NCBI RefSeq assembly: GCF_001280085.1
Contig: NZ_LGED01000244.1
Span: 62,001 to 126,000 of the forward strand
Direction: 5' to 3'
From: Saccharothrix sp. NRRL B-16348
GTDB lineage: Bacteria; Actinomycetota; Actinomycetes; Mycobacteriales; Pseudonocardiaceae
DNA: 64,000 nucleotides
A program made the position numbers and the translations under genes. Of this stretch, positions 1 through 8,366 are shown piece by piece. Position 1 is the stretch's first letter. The number at the start of each line of letters is the position of its first letter. The notes beneath the pieces are model-generated. The model was not told the DNA's origin, searched no databases, and saw nothing but the letters and a program-made list of their open reading frames with translations.

Positions 1-1163
1 GCCGCGCCCGCGTAGTGGCCGTCGCGCAGGTGCGCGGGCACCGAGCCGATCGCGCCCTTGCGCACGTCCGCCATGGCCTCGCCGATCGCGGTCGTCACGG
101 CGTTCGACTTGGGGGCGGTGGCGAGGTGGATGGTGGCCTGGGCCAGGTTCAGCGCGCACTCGGGCAGCCCGATCAGCTGCACGGCCTGCGCCGCCGCCAC
201 GCACGTCTGCAACGCGGTCGGGTCCGCCATGCCCACGTCCTCGCTGGCGTGGATGACGAGCCGCCGCGCGATGAACCTCGGGTCCTCGCCCGCCTCGATC
301 ATCCGGGCCAGGTAGTGCAGCGCGGCGTCCACGTCCGAACCGCGGATCGACTTGATGAACGCGCTGGTCACGTCGTAGTGCTGGTCGCCCTGCCGGTCGT
401 AGCGCACGGCCGCCTTGTCGACCGTCGCCTCCAACGTCGGCAGGTCGAGCGAGCCACCCGGGCCGACCGCGTCGGCCGCGGCCTCGAGTGCCGTGAGCGC
501 GCGCCGGGCGTCACCGCCGGCCAGCCGGACCAGGTGGTCCTCGGCGTCCTGCGCGACGGTGATCGTGCCGCCGAGGCCGCGTTCGTCCTCGACCGCGCGC
601 TTGACCAGCACGCGCACCGCGTCGTCGGTCAACGGCCGCAGCTGCAGCACCAGCGACCGGGACAGCAGCGGCGACACGACGGAGAAGAACGGGTTCTCCG
701 TGGTCGCCGCGACCAGCAGCACGATCCGGTCCTCGACCGCGCCGAGCAGCGCGTCCTGCTGGGTCTTGGAGAACCGGTGCACCTCGTCGATGAACAGCAC
801 GGTCGACTCGCCGGAGCGGACGAGGCGGCGGCGTGCCTCCTCGATGACCGCGCGCACCTCCTTCACGCCCGCCGACAGCGCGGACAGCGCGGCGAACCGC
901 CGACCCGTCGCCTGGGAGACGAGCGTGGCCAGCGTCGTCTTGCCGGTGCCCGGCGGGCCGTAGAGCATGACCGAGGCGGGCGACGAGCCCTCCACCAGCC
1001 TGCGCAGGGGCGCGCCCGGTCCGAGCAGGTGGTCCTGCCCGACCACCTCGTCCAGGGTGCGCGGGCGCATCCGCACGGCCAGCGGCGCGTTGGCGGCGAT
1101 GCGCGCCGCCTTCTCCTCCGGGTCGACGCCGAACAAGCCGTCGTCGAACAGCCCTTCGTTCAC
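1..1163 (-). CDS. rarA: Replication-associated recombination protein A (AAA+ ATPase), 3' end outside window
   Basis: The reverse strand translates to the N-terminal 387 or so residues of a RarA/MgsA clamp-loader-like AAA+ ATPase, which acts at stalled replication forks. Visible motifs are Walker [13 protein letters not shown], Walker [11 protein letters not shown], sensor 1 AATTENP and the arginine-rich stretch SPLLSRS. The C-terminal tetramerisation domain begins (DDALHY-type region) before the sequence leaves the window. The GTG start is preceded at 7 bases by TACAGT, a leaderless -10. The opposite-strand reading through 15-2015 is a shadow of this gene plus the next one. Confidence 0.93.
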   Translation of the reverse strand, partial: MNEGLFDDGLFGVDPEEKAARIAANAPLAVRMRPRTLDEVVGQDHLLGPGAPLRRLVEGSSPASVMLYGPPGTGKTTLATLVSQATGRRFAALSALSAGVKEVRAVIEEARRRLVRSGESTVLFIDEVHRFSKTQQDALLGAVEDRIVLLVAATTENPFFSVVSPLLSRSLVLQLRPLTDDAVRVLVKRAVEDERGLGGTITVAQDAEDHLVRLAGGDARRALTALEAAADAVGPGGSLDLPTLEATVDKAAVRYDRQGDQHYDVTSAFIKSIRGSDVDAALHYLARMIEAGEDPRFIARRLVIHASEDVGMADPTALQTCVAAAQAVQLIGLPECALNLAQATIHLATAPKSNAVTTAIGEAMADVRKGAIGSVPAHLRDGHYAGA

Positions 1164-1170
1164 GTGTTCG

Positions 1171-1176
1171 ACTGTA
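1171..1176 (-). promoter_or_regulatory. Leaderless -10 hexamer for rarA
   Basis: TACAGT on the minus strand is followed by 7 bases and then the GTG start, so transcription probably begins at or next to the start codon. No ribosome binding site is present. Confidence 0.5.
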
Positions 1177-1253
1177 GCTCCCCTGTGCACAGCCGCTGTC
1201 CGAGCGTGCAACGGCGGTTCCGCCGCAGGTCGGGGACGGTGCAGGGTGACGGC

Positions 1254-2015
1254 ATGAGCAAGCTGAGTCCGGAGCAGATCGCCCGGCACGCGCACGACGC
1301 GGGGTTCCGCGGGCAGGACCTGACGATCGCCGTGGCGGTCGCGCTGGCCGAGTCCGGCGGCGACCCGCGGGCGCACAACGCCACCCCGCCGGACAACTCC
1401 TACGGGCTGTGGCAGATCAACATGCTGGGGTCGATGGGGCCCGCGCGGCGGCGCGAGTTCGGGCTGGAGTCGAACCGGGAGCTGTTCGACCCGGCGGAGA
1501 ACGCCCGTGCGGCGAACAAGATCTCCGGGGACGGGCAGTCGTGGACGCCGTGGACCACGTACACGAGCGGTGCGTACAAGCGTCACCTGGACGAGGCGCG
1601 GCGTGGCGTCGAGGGGATGAAGCGGGGCGGCTCGCAGGGTGGGTCCGGCGGCGGCTCACGCGGTGGCGGCTCACGCGGTGGCGGCGGGTTCTCGGTGGAC
1701 CTGGGCGTGCTGCGCGACTACGCGCGGCGGACCCGGAACTCGGCCGACGACCTCACCGCGCTCGGTCGGCGGCACGTGCGCGAGGTGCGGGAGATCGCCG
1801 ACGACAGCTTCGGGCGCATCGGCAAGCAGTCCGGGTTCGCCGACGCGTTGGACAACTTCGGCGCGGCCCTGCGCAAGCAGGTCAAGGCGGTCGCGCACAA
1901 CACCGACGCGCTGGCCACGTCCGCCGGCCGGTCCGCGCGCGCGTACCAGGAGCAGGAGGACGACATCGCCGGCTCGCTGCGCGGCAAGGTCGTCAGCGGC
2001 GGAGGGGAAGGGTAG
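1254..2015 (+). CDS. Lysozyme/transglycosylase-like (SLT) protein with C-terminal EspC/WXG-like helical domain
   Basis: The 253-residue protein has two parts. Residues 1-115 resemble a soluble lytic transglycosylase/lysozyme fold: a catalytic Glu in [17 protein letters not shown], and a conserved ARAANKI helix. A Gly/Ser/Arg-rich linker (about 120-143) leads to about 105 helical residues like the EspC/DUF2580 secreted ESX proteins. There is no signal peptide, so export through a type VII system is the likely route (inference). The ATG start lies 91 bases from the divergent rarA start, and the stop overlaps the next gene's GTG by one base. Confidence 0.8.
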   Translation: MSKLSPEQIARHAHDAGFRGQDLTIAVAVALAESGGDPRAHNATPPDNSYGLWQINMLGSMGPARRREFGLESNRELFDPAENARAANKISGDGQSWTPWTTYTSGAYKRHLDEARRGVEGMKRGGSQGGSGGGSRGGGSRGGGGFSVDLGVLRDYARRTRNSADDLTALGRRHVREVREIADDSFGRIGKQSGFADALDNFGAALRKQVKAVAHNTDALATSAGRSARAYQEQEDDIAGSLRGKVVSGGGEG

Positions 2016-3034
2016 TGGACACCCGGGAGATGGCCCGGCACTTCGCCGAGAGCATGATCGGCCACCGGAACTCGTTGGCGGGCAAGGCCGAGGACGCGGT
2101 GAAGGTCCAGTACGCGCTGCACCAGACCGCGGCCGGCCTCACCGACCGGCACGAGGACCAGCGCAAGGCCGCCCGGACCGTGCTGGAGCACTGGAAGGGC
2201 GACAACTCCGAGGGGTTCGAGAAGCGCTCGAACCGGCTCGGCAGGCAGCTGCGGGTCACCGCCGACGCCGCCCGTGACGCGGAGAAGATCGTCGCGGGCG
2301 TCACGAGCGCGTTGACGACCGGGCACACGCGGGCGCGGCAGGCCGTGGACGAGTACCTCGACCGGGCGGCACGGCTGCTGGACGCGGGCAAGGCCGTCGG
2401 CACGCAGGCCGCGCTGCTCAAGGCCGTGGCGGAGGCGGCAGACCTGGAGCCCCGGTACACCAAGGAGACCACCGCGGCCGTCCGGCACGTGCGGGGCGAG
2501 CTGGAGGACGCCGCGCGCAAGCTGCGCGCGTTGGAGAAGGACGTCGAGCACGACGGCGTCGCGGACGGCCGGGCCGAACGCACCCGCGGCGGCACGAAGC
2601 CGTCCGGCGCCCGTGCCCGCGGCCGTTCGCGGACGATCATCTCGGCCGCACGGCGTGAGCTGGGCACCCGCGAGAACCCGCCGGGCAGCAACCGCAACCC
2701 GTACGGGCCGACGGCGGCGTGGTGCTCGTCGTTCGCCACAGCGATGTGGCGCAAGGCGGGCGTGGACATCCCGCTCCTGCCGTTCACCGGCGACGTGTTC
2801 CGGTGGGGGCAGCGAAACGGGAAGGCTTACACGTCGTTGAGCGCGGTGAAGCCGGGTGACGTGCTGCTGTTCGGGAGCGGGCCGAGCAGCCCGGCGACCA
2901 GCACGCACATCGGGATCGTGGAGAAGGTCTCCGGCGGGACCGTGACGCTGATCGAGGGCAACTCGGGCGACAGCGTGCGGCGGAACACGCACCGGCTGAG
3001 CTCTGGGACGTTCTACGGAGGGGTGCACCCGTGA
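2015..3034 (+). CDS. WXG-like helical protein with C-terminal CHAP amidase/peptidase domain
   Basis: This is a 339-residue protein. The N-terminal 190 residues are predicted long helices (WXG100/LXG-like: HWKGDNSEGF carries the W-x-G turn). A short basic linker leads to a CHAP domain (about 210-339) with the nucleophile Cys in AAWCSSFATAMW, the His in STHIGIVEKV and a following Asn in EGNSG. The predicted role is peptidoglycan cleavage. It is translationally coupled to the preceding SLT protein (taGTG) and to the YbaB-like gene after it (GTGA). The pair looks like two cell-wall hydrolases carried on type VII-like targeting domains. Confidence 0.8.
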   Translation: MDTREMARHFAESMIGHRNSLAGKAEDAVKVQYALHQTAAGLTDRHEDQRKAARTVLEHWKGDNSEGFEKRSNRLGRQLRVTADAARDAEKIVAGVTSALTTGHTRARQAVDEYLDRAARLLDAGKAVGTQAALLKAVAEAADLEPRYTKETTAAVRHVRGELEDAARKLRALEKDVEHDGVADGRAERTRGGTKPSGARARGRSRTIISAARRELGTRENPPGSNRNPYGPTAAWCSSFATAMWRKAGVDIPLLPFTGDVFRWGQRNGKAYTSLSAVKPGDVLLFGSGPSSPATSTHIGIVEKVSGGTVTLIEGNSGDSVRRNTHRLSSGTFYGGVHP

Positions 3035-3309
3035 TCACGGGGAACGCGCACGACCCGGACACGGGGATTTCGGTGGAGGTCGGTCCCGGCGGCGGGTTGC
3101 GGGACCTGGTGCTGGACTCGCGGTCGTTGCGGCTGGGGCAGTCGGGGTTGGCCCGGGCGATCCTGGCGTTGGTCGACACGGCGACGGCGCGGGCGAACGC
3201 GCGGGCGCGGCACGTGGTCGGTGACGAGGTGTCGGCGTTGGGGCTGGACGTGCGGGCGAAGCTGGTGGAGTCGGTCGAGGACACGACTCCCGAGACGTGG
3301 CGGGTGTGA
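3031..3309 (+). CDS. YbaB/EbfC-like small protein
   Basis: A 92-residue protein whose GTG start overlaps the previous stop as GTGA. The pattern (G-x-S-V-E-V-G-P-G-G-x-L-x-x-L-x-L, then LARAILALVDTATARA) matches the YbaB/EbfC nucleoid-associated fold. In actinobacteria this fold is often encoded beside type VII substrates, where its role is uncertain. The highly charged C-terminus is unassigned. It is part of the four-gene overlapping run 1254-3551. Confidence 0.6.
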   Translation: MITGNAHDPDTGISVEVGPGGGLRDLVLDSRSLRLGQSGLARAILALVDTATARANARARHVVGDEVSALGLDVRAKLVESVEDTTPETWRV

Positions 3310-3551
3310 TGGGGCTCGGTGAGCGGTTGGACGCCGTGCGGCGGGAGGCTTCGGCGTCGGGCGTGACGGTGGTGGTCGACCTGCACGGGAAGCTGGTGGA
3401 CCTGTCGTTCACGCGGGAGGCGTTGACCCTGCGTCCCGCCGCGTTGGCCGGCCTGATCCGCGAGTTGACCGACGAAGCCGCCGCCGCGGCCGTGGCCGAG
3501 GGCATGTCGATCGTCGCCGACGTCGTGCCGCCGGACCTGCTCACGTCCTGA
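3309..3551 (+). CDS. Second YbaB-like small protein
   Basis: About 80 residues. ATG 3309 overlaps the preceding TGA as TGATG; GTG 3306 and GTG 3297 are in-frame alternatives. The order (helix ERLDAVRREA, strand VTVVVDLHGKLVDLSF, helix LAGLIRELTDEAAAAA) is again YbaB/EbfC-like, so this is probably a diverged paralogue of the gene before it. Its stop codon abuts the first unit of the 22-bp repeat array. Confidence 0.55.
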   Translation: MGLGERLDAVRREASASGVTVVVDLHGKLVDLSFTREALTLRPAALAGLIRELTDEAAAAAVAEGMSIVADVVPPDLLTS

Positions 3552-3756
3552 GCGTTGAATTCAGGGCACCTGAACGTAGGACTCTCGCGACGCGAACGTA
3601 GGACTCTCGCGTCCTGAACGTTCGACACGCGCGTCCTGAACGTAGGACACGCGCGTTCTGAACGTTCGACACGCGCGTTCTGGACGTAGGACACGCGCGA
3701 GAGTCCTACGTTCAGGGGGCGAGAGTCCTACGTTCGGGGGTGCCGAGTTCTACGTT
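3551..3756. repeat. 22-bp-period head-to-head repeat array, copy 1
   Basis: Six direct units of the form AACGTAGGACACGCGCG plus a 5-base YCTG-type tail start at 3573, 3595, 3617, 3639, 3661 and 3683, exactly 22 bp apart. A degenerate unit (AGCGTTGAATTCAGGG) precedes them at 3551. Three inverted units (CCTACGTT) follow at 3705, 3727 and 3749, also 22 bp apart. The last inverted unit supplies the final codons and stop of the convergent espG-like gene. A transcript from either side could fold into a long stem. A second copy with the same degenerate leader lies at 55837-55976. Confidence 0.9.
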
Positions 3757-4505
3757 CGGGACAGCAGGGTGGTCAGGTGGCGGGTCAGCCACGGGGTGTC
3801 GGCGGGCGAGAGGTGGACCCACTCGGTGTGGTGGGACTCCTCGGTGGTCATGGCGTAGCGGCCGGCGGCGGTTTCGGTCCAGCTCAGGACGCGGGAACGG
3901 CCGCGTGGACCGGTGGCGGCCAGTTGACCGGTCGACTTGCGCGGCGAGTCCACCAGCGTGGTGATCGACCGGGTGGCGCGGCCGGTGATGTCCGCCTGGG
4001 CCAGGGTGCGTTCCAGCGCGGCGTGGCCCGACTGGGCGTAGGCGTCCATCGCGGCGGCGAACACGGACCTGGGCATCCGCACCTGCTCGCCGGGGCCCGC
4101 CGGCGCGTCGCCGATGACGCGCGTGATCGCGGACGCCAGGTCGGTGATCGGCTCCAGCGCCACCTCGCGGTCGTTCAGCACGGCCAGCACGCCGCGCCCG
4201 CCCCGGGCCGTCGCCAGCACCCGCCACGGGTACGGCCGGAACACCAGCGCGTCCACGGAGACGTCGCCGTGCGCGAGCAGCGTGAACAGGTCCTCCAGCT
4301 CCGGCGAGACGTCCGCGCCGTCGGCCAGCCCGGCCTCCGTCAGCGTGCGCAGGACTTCGGCGCCGAGGGCGTCCCGGTCGTCCATCGTCCCGCCGTGCGA
4401 CGGCACCTCCAGCGGGTAGGGCGGCTCACCCGCGCCCAAGTCCTCCCACAGCAGGTCGAACTCCAGGTGGGACAGGACGACCGCGGTCGCCGAACGTCGC
4501 GCCAT
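3750..4505 (-). CDS. ESX secretion-associated EspG-like protein
   Basis: A 251-residue protein of the length and pattern of the EspG family, cytosolic chaperones that bind PE/PPE substrates of type VII secretion. It opens with LSHLEFDLLWEDLG, typical of actinobacterial EspG (expected to be a target of an L-x-x-L pairing helix), and ends with a strand-rich half (GRSRVLSWTETAAGRY). The ATG start lies on the opposite strand almost exactly at an unused ATG of the AraC gene. The last residues and TAG are formed by the repeat array. Confidence 0.75.
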   Translation of the reverse strand: MARRSATAVVLSHLEFDLLWEDLGAGEPPYPLEVPSHGGTMDDRDALGAEVLRTLTEAGLADGADVSPELEDLFTLLAHGDVSVDALVFRPYPWRVLATARGGRGVLAVLNDREVALEPITDLASAITRVIGDAPAGPGEQVRMPRSVFAAAMDAYAQSGHAALERTLAQADITGRATRSITTLVDSPRKSTGQLAATGPRGRSRVLSWTETAAGRYAMTTEESHHTEWVHLSPADTPWLTRHLTTLLSRT

Positions 4506-4565
4506 GACGCCAGAAGGTAGCGGCCGGACGGTGTCTCGCGGGGCAGGTTCGGCAACACCGGTGGC

Positions 4566-4571
4566 TACGCT
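4566..4571 (+). promoter_or_regulatory. Leaderless -10 hexamer for the AraC regulator
   Basis: TACGCT, 7 bases, then GTG 4579. This decides the start of the AraC gene against the ATG at 4504 and the GTG at 4561, neither of which has a ribosome binding site. Confidence 0.5.
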
Positions 4572-4578
4572 GCTCCCC

Positions 4579-5328
4579 GTGGACGTCGCCGGCGGGTTCC
4601 TGACTGTGCGGGCTTCCGGTGCGGCGGCGGCCAAAGCCGCGCTCAGCGGGGGTGCGTCCACCCCGGAGCACATCCAGTTGCTCGTCGGCTGCACGGTCGC
4701 CGGCGGGGTGCCCGGCAACGGCGCCGCACTTCGGTTTCCCGATTGCGCGCTGCACGTCCTGCCCGACGTGGTGATGCTGACCGTGGCCGAGGCACGGCTC
4801 ACCGTCGGCTTCGGCGAGCTCAAACCGCTGATGTTCCAACCGGTCCCTGTCGACGCCGCGCTGCACGCGGTGTTCTCCGCCGCGGTGGCCCACGTGCTCG
4901 CCGCCGCGCACGCCCTCGACCCGCACGGCCTGTCCCACCACTTGCTCGGCCTGGCCGAACTCGTGCTGCGCAGCGCGCTGCGGGCCGAGCTGGAACGCGT
5001 GGACTCCCTGGTGGCACGGCGGCGCGAGGCGTTGGAGTACATGCGCGAGCACCTGGCGGACCCGGCCCTGAGCGCGGACCGGGTCGCCGAGGCGTTGTTC
5101 ATCTCGCGCCGCCGCCTCTACCAGCTGTTCGACGACGGGCAGGGCGTGTCCGAGCGCATCCGCGGCCTGCGGATCGACCGGGCCAAGGCGTTGCTCGCCG
5201 ACCCGGCGAAGGCGGCGCGCGGGATCGGCGAGATCGCGAAGGACTGCGGTTTCGTCAGCGCCGCGCACTTCTCCCGGACGTTCCGCCAGGTGGTCGGGCA
5301 GACGCCGAGCGAGTTCCGTAACCGCTGA
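4579..5328 (+). CDS. AraC-family transcriptional regulator
   Basis: About 249 residues from the leaderless GTG. The C-terminal 100 residues are a canonical AraC/XylS double helix-turn-helix: ALSADRVAEALFISRRRLYQLF for the first and IGEIAKDCGFVSAAHFSRTFRQ for the second, ending TPSEFRNR. The N-terminal part resembles the AraC ligand-binding region of the HTH_18 group, and the ligand is unknown. It is divergent from the EspG-like gene. Its 3' end overlaps the convergent gene 5255-5824 by 74 bases. Confidence 0.9.
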   Translation: MDVAGGFLTVRASGAAAAKAALSGGASTPEHIQLLVGCTVAGGVPGNGAALRFPDCALHVLPDVVMLTVAEARLTVGFGELKPLMFQPVPVDAALHAVFSAAVAHVLAAAHALDPHGLSHHLLGLAELVLRSALRAELERVDSLVARRREALEYMREHLADPALSADRVAEALFISRRRLYQLFDDGQGVSERIRGLRIDRAKALLADPAKAARGIGEIAKDCGFVSAAHFSRTFRQVVGQTPSEFRNR

Positions 5329-5824
5329 ACTCGACGCCCGAGACGAACCGGCCCGCGATGCCCGCCACCTCCAGCCAACCGCGCCCGGTCGGCGAGTGCA
5401 GCGTGAACACCGCGATCCGCGGGTGGTCCGGGTCGCTCACGACGACCTGCAGCTGGGCGCCCGGCCCGGTCACCGGGATGCGTTCCACGATCACCACCGG
5501 GTAGCCGGTCGCCGTCTCGCCGCGGGTGACCTCGCGGATCGACGGGCCGTCGAGGTGGAAGCCCAGCTCGCCGGCGTCGGTCGGCCGGTCGACCGGCACC
5601 ACGCCGGCCATCAGCAGCGCCGGGTCCGCGTCCCGGTGCTCGACCACGGCCAGCAGGCCCGCGCCGTGCCGGTGGGCCAGTTCCGCGGCCTGCGTGGCGG
5701 ACACCTCCAGCCCGGGGTCGCGGGTGCCTTTGAGTCGTCGCAGCACGGCTAACAGTTCCGCCGCGGTGCGTTCGGGAGTGCCGAGTGCCACCGGGGTCAC
5801 CCCCGGCACGGGAGCGAGTCTCAC
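5255..5824 (-). CDS. Hypothetical protein, last gene of type VII-associated operon
   Basis: A 189-residue protein whose GTG start overlaps the upstream stop (GTGA). It has an alternating strand pattern (YPVVIVERIPVTGPGAQLQVVV, RIAVFTLHSP) but no motif I recognise. Its length and position suggest an immunity- or SseB/EspA-like accessory protein, but that is a guess from context. The C-terminal 25 residues are encoded antisense to the AraC gene and are low-complexity (Ser/Gly/Arg), so the functional fold may end near residue 165. Confidence 0.6.
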   Translation of the reverse strand: MRLAPVPGVTPVALGTPERTAAELLAVLRRLKGTRDPGLEVSATQAAELAHRHGAGLLAVVEHRDADPALLMAGVVPVDRPTDAGELGFHLDGPSIREVTRGETATGYPVVIVERIPVTGPGAQLQVVVSDPDHPRIAVFTLHSPTGRGWLEVAGIAGRFVSGVEFSGYGTRSASARPPGGTSGRSARR

Positions 5825-6459
5825 CCCAGGCCCGCCCGGAACGCCGCCGCCGCGCCCCTGGTGGACGCGGGTCGAGGTGGGCCGAGCAGCACGGACGCCA
5901 GCTCGGCGGTGAGGGACGAGAAGCTCGTCAACGTGTCCGCGATGACCGTCGACGGCTCCTCCGCGCGCAGCCGGTCGGCGACCCGCCTGGCCTCCGCGCG
6001 GTGGTCGCGCTCCAGCAGCCGGGCCTCCTCCAGCACGTCGTCCAGCTGACGGCGCAGCTCGTCGTGCCGCGCCACGGCCCGGTCGTGCGCCTCGCCGTCG
6101 GCGGCGGTGAAGGACGCCATCGCGCCCGTCCGGTCGAGCTCGTCGGACGCCTCCGCGAGCGCACGCCGCAGACCGAGCGCGCGCCGGTCCAGCTCCTCGG
6201 CCCGCCGCTGGTTGCCCAGCAGCGTGGTGGCCCAGCCGTCGAGCACCTCGGCCGCCGCCCGCATCGCGCGCCGCACCGCCGTCAGCTCCGACACCACCGC
6301 CTCCAACCGCGTCCTGAACCCGTCCGCCGCCGCGCCCGTCCACGGTTCCGGCGGCGTGCCGGGGACCGTGAGGGGTGTCGAGAACCGCTCGCTCGCCGCC
6401 GCCACCGCACCCGCGTGGCCCGGCGCGGGATCGAAACCGAGACCCCGGTAGTCAGTCAT
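5821..6459 (-). CDS. WXG100/EsxA-like helical protein, type VII-associated
   Basis: A 212-residue, almost wholly helical protein starting MTDYRGLGFDPAPG. It includes W-T-G (EPWTGAAADGFRTRL), the turn signature of WXG100-like proteins, followed by long heptad-rich helices (about 60-190) with many Arg/Glu/Leu. The ATG at 6459 overlaps the stop of the gene before it. It is probably a secreted or secretion-paired component of the five-gene operon 8366 to 5255. Confidence 0.65.
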   Translation of the reverse strand: MTDYRGLGFDPAPGHAGAVAAASERFSTPLTVPGTPPEPWTGAAADGFRTRLEAVVSELTAVRRAMRAAAEVLDGWATTLLGNQRRAEELDRRALGLRRALAEASDELDRTGAMASFTAADGEAHDRAVARHDELRRQLDDVLEEARLLERDHRAEARRVADRLRAEEPSTVIADTLTSFSSLTAELASVLLGPPRPASTRGAAAAFRAGLG

Positions 6460-6718
6460 GGCGCAGCTCGTCGGCCTGCCGATAGGTCTCACCCGCCGCG
6501 CGCAACGCGTCCGCGACGGCGTCCAGCTCGATGCCGCGCAGCACGCCGACCCACTCGGCCGCCAGCTGCTCGGCCGCCTCGGTGACGCCTTCCGGCCCGA
6601 GGTCGCCCGACGGCTGCTCCAGCGTGGCCGCGGCGGCGCGCACCTCGTCGGCCACCTCGTCCAACCGCCCCGCGAACGCGGCCAGCGCGTCCGGGTCGAC
6701 CTGGTAGCCGCCGCTCAT
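6452..6718 (-). CDS. Small EspC/WXG100-like protein
   Basis: An 88-residue helical protein beginning MSGGYQVDPDALAAFAGRLDEVAD, the typical start of EspC/DUF2580-type and WXG100 relatives. The WVG turn lies near residue 56. The ATG overlaps the upstream stop (ATGA) and the stop region overlaps the next ATG, so it is tightly coupled on both sides. Likely a small type VII substrate or partner of the PPE-like gene upstream. Confidence 0.7.
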   Translation of the reverse strand: MSGGYQVDPDALAAFAGRLDEVADEVRAAAATLEQPSGDLGPEGVTEAAEQLAAEWVGVLRGIELDAVADALRAAGETYRQADELRHD

Positions 6719-7908
6719 TCGCCGAGCACCGGCGGGAACGCGGGCGGCAGGTCGTCGAGCAGGTCGAGGCCGTTGTCGTAGCGGTTGCGGTGCTCGCCGT
6801 CCTCCTCGCGGTTGCCCGGCGCCATCGGCGGGTACATGCCGAAGCCCTGCGGGCCGCCCACGCCGACGACCGGTCCCACGCCACCGCGGGCCGCCGCACC
6901 GCCCGGCACCGCGCCGAGCACACCGGACGCGCCACCCGGGCCGAAGCCGTGACCACCGCCGCCGACCCCGCCGCCGATCCCGTGGCCGACGCCCTGACCG
7001 TGGCCGAACGAGCCGCCACCCGGACCGAACCCGGACTGCGAGCCGAACCCGCCGGGACCTCCCTGGCCACCGGGGCCGGGCGCGCCGGCGGCGGCGACGG
7101 ACGTCGTGCCCTCGCCAGGCCGCACGCCGGGCTGGAGAGGTGCGGGGTCGGCCGGGCTGACGGGCCTCTCGTGGACCGGAGGCGGCGCGGTCCACGGCGC
7201 GGGCAGCGGCACGGGCCGGTAGTCCGACGTCGGCTGCGTCACCGCCGGCGCCTCGTCGAACACCGGCAGCTGCTTCCCGATCCCGTGGCTGGCCGCCTCG
7301 TACTGCTCCATCACCCGGACCGCCCGGTCCATGGCCTCCTGCTGCTCGCGCTTGTCCGGCAGGTGGTCGTCCAGCAGCTGGTCGAGCATGTACGCGCCCT
7401 GCGGCCCGTCGAGCGCGGTGACGTCGTACCCGGCGCGGAACCACTTCTCGGCGTCGGGGTGCACCGGCTCGGGTATCGCCCGGGCCGCCTCCTCCACCGC
7501 CGACGTGTAGCCGTCGAGGCCGGCGCCGACCTGGGCCGCGTGCCGCGACGACTCGACGCCCCACTTCGTCAGCTCCGACGCGGACGCGGCCGCCGCCACC
7601 GCCGACGGCCCGCGCCACGACAGCACGAGGTTCTGCACGATCTTCTGCACGTCCGCGGTCGCCTGGTCGATGTCGGCCGCCAGCCGCTGCCACTCGTAGG
7701 TGCGCGTGGCCATCTGCGCGGCGTCGGCCGACTTCACCATGTCCCAGAGCTGCCGGTGCGTGTACGCCCGCCAGTTGATCTCGCCGAAGCTGTCCGGGTC
7801 GCGGTTGGCCCGGCGCTGCTTCACCCGCTTCGCGTTGCGCCGGCGGGTGGCCGGCGAGTAGTCGTGGAAGTCGGACCAGTACCCGCCCTTGCGCTCGCGC
7901 TCGTTCAC
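6715..7908 (-). CDS. PPE/WXG100-like type VII protein with Gly-rich C-terminal region
   Basis: A 397-residue protein. A basic N-terminus (RRRNAKRVKQRRANR) precedes a helical domain (about 45-210) with SWRGPSA as the W-x-G turn and a PPE-like helical hairpin. A Pro-rich stretch (about 225-270) leads to a Gly-rich tail (about 275-375) with repeated FG/GHG/GVGG, then an acidic end NRYDNGLDLLDDLPPAF. The layout of helical targeting domain plus low-complexity tail is that of actinobacterial PPE-like ESX proteins. The GTG start overlaps the upstream stop. Confidence 0.7.
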   Translation of the reverse strand: MNERERKGGYWSDFHDYSPATRRRNAKRVKQRRANRDPDSFGEINWRAYTHRQLWDMVKSADAAQMATRTYEWQRLAADIDQATADVQKIVQNLVLSWRGPSAVAAAASASELTKWGVESSRHAAQVGAGLDGYTSAVEEAARAIPEPVHPDAEKWFRAGYDVTALDGPQGAYMLDQLLDDHLPDKREQQEAMDRAVRVMEQYEAASHGIGKQLPVFDEAPAVTQPTSDYRPVPLPAPWTAPPPVHERPVSPADPAPLQPGVRPGEGTTSVAAAGAPGPGGQGGPGGFGSQSGFGPGGGSFGHGQGVGHGIGGGVGGGGHGFGPGGASGVLGAVPGGAAARGGVGPVVGVGGPQGFGMYPPMAPGNREEDGEHRNRYDNGLDLLDDLPPAFPPVLGE

Positions 7909-8366
7909 CGGAGCCGCTCCAGGTCGTGCCGCACCTGCTCGTCCTGCGCCTGCTGGGTCTTGGCCACCTGCTCCAGCGAGTCGCGCAGCAGCGTCAGCTC
8001 GCGAAGGTACGACCGCAGCGCCGTGCGCACACCGCCGCCGACGTCGCCGCCGCGCAGGCCGAACGCCCGGCGCATGTTCAGCGCGACCGGGCCCTTGCCG
8101 TCGCCGAGCGGCTGCTCCATCTCGCGGTCCGCGCGGGACAGCAGCTCGGTCACCACGCCGTGCAGCCGTTCGAGGTCGGACGCCGCCGTGGTGAAGGAGG
8201 CCAGGTCCAGCTCGATGAAGTCACCGCCCTCGGCGACCACGCCCGCCGCGCCCGCGCCGGTCGGCCCGGACACCACCGGCACCGCGACCGCGCCACCGCG
8301 CCGCTCATCGCGCAGCTCTTCGCGCATCCGCCTGGCGTCCTCGACGCCCCGCACCCTCACGACCAT
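7905..8366 (-). CDS. Hypothetical helical protein, first gene of type VII-associated operon
   Basis: About 153 residues from ATG 8366 (ATG 8375 is an alternative). The N-terminal 60 residues include VRVRGVEDARRMREELRDE. The C-terminal half (about 65-153) is two long helices with heptads, like EspB/WXG partners, around a short DGKGPVALNMRRAFG loop. No family is recognised. It leads the overlapping operon 8366 to 5255. Confidence 0.6.
   Translation of the reverse strand: MVVRVRGVEDARRMREELRDERRGGAVAVPVVSGPTGAGAAGVVAEGGDFIELDLASFTTAASDLERLHGVVTELLSRADREMEQPLGDGKGPVALNMRRAFGLRGGDVGGGVRTALRSYLRELTLLRDSLEQVAKTQQAQDEQVRHDLERLR

Noticed and set aside
15..2015. Very long plus-strand reading (666 residues) over rarA and the SLT gene
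   Set aside because: Its first 413 residues are Arg/His/Gly-rich and antisense to clear RarA motifs; only the part from ATG 1254 is a real gene.
3551..3756. CRISPR array
   Set aside because: Units are contiguous with no spacers, invert partway, and no cas genes exist nearby.
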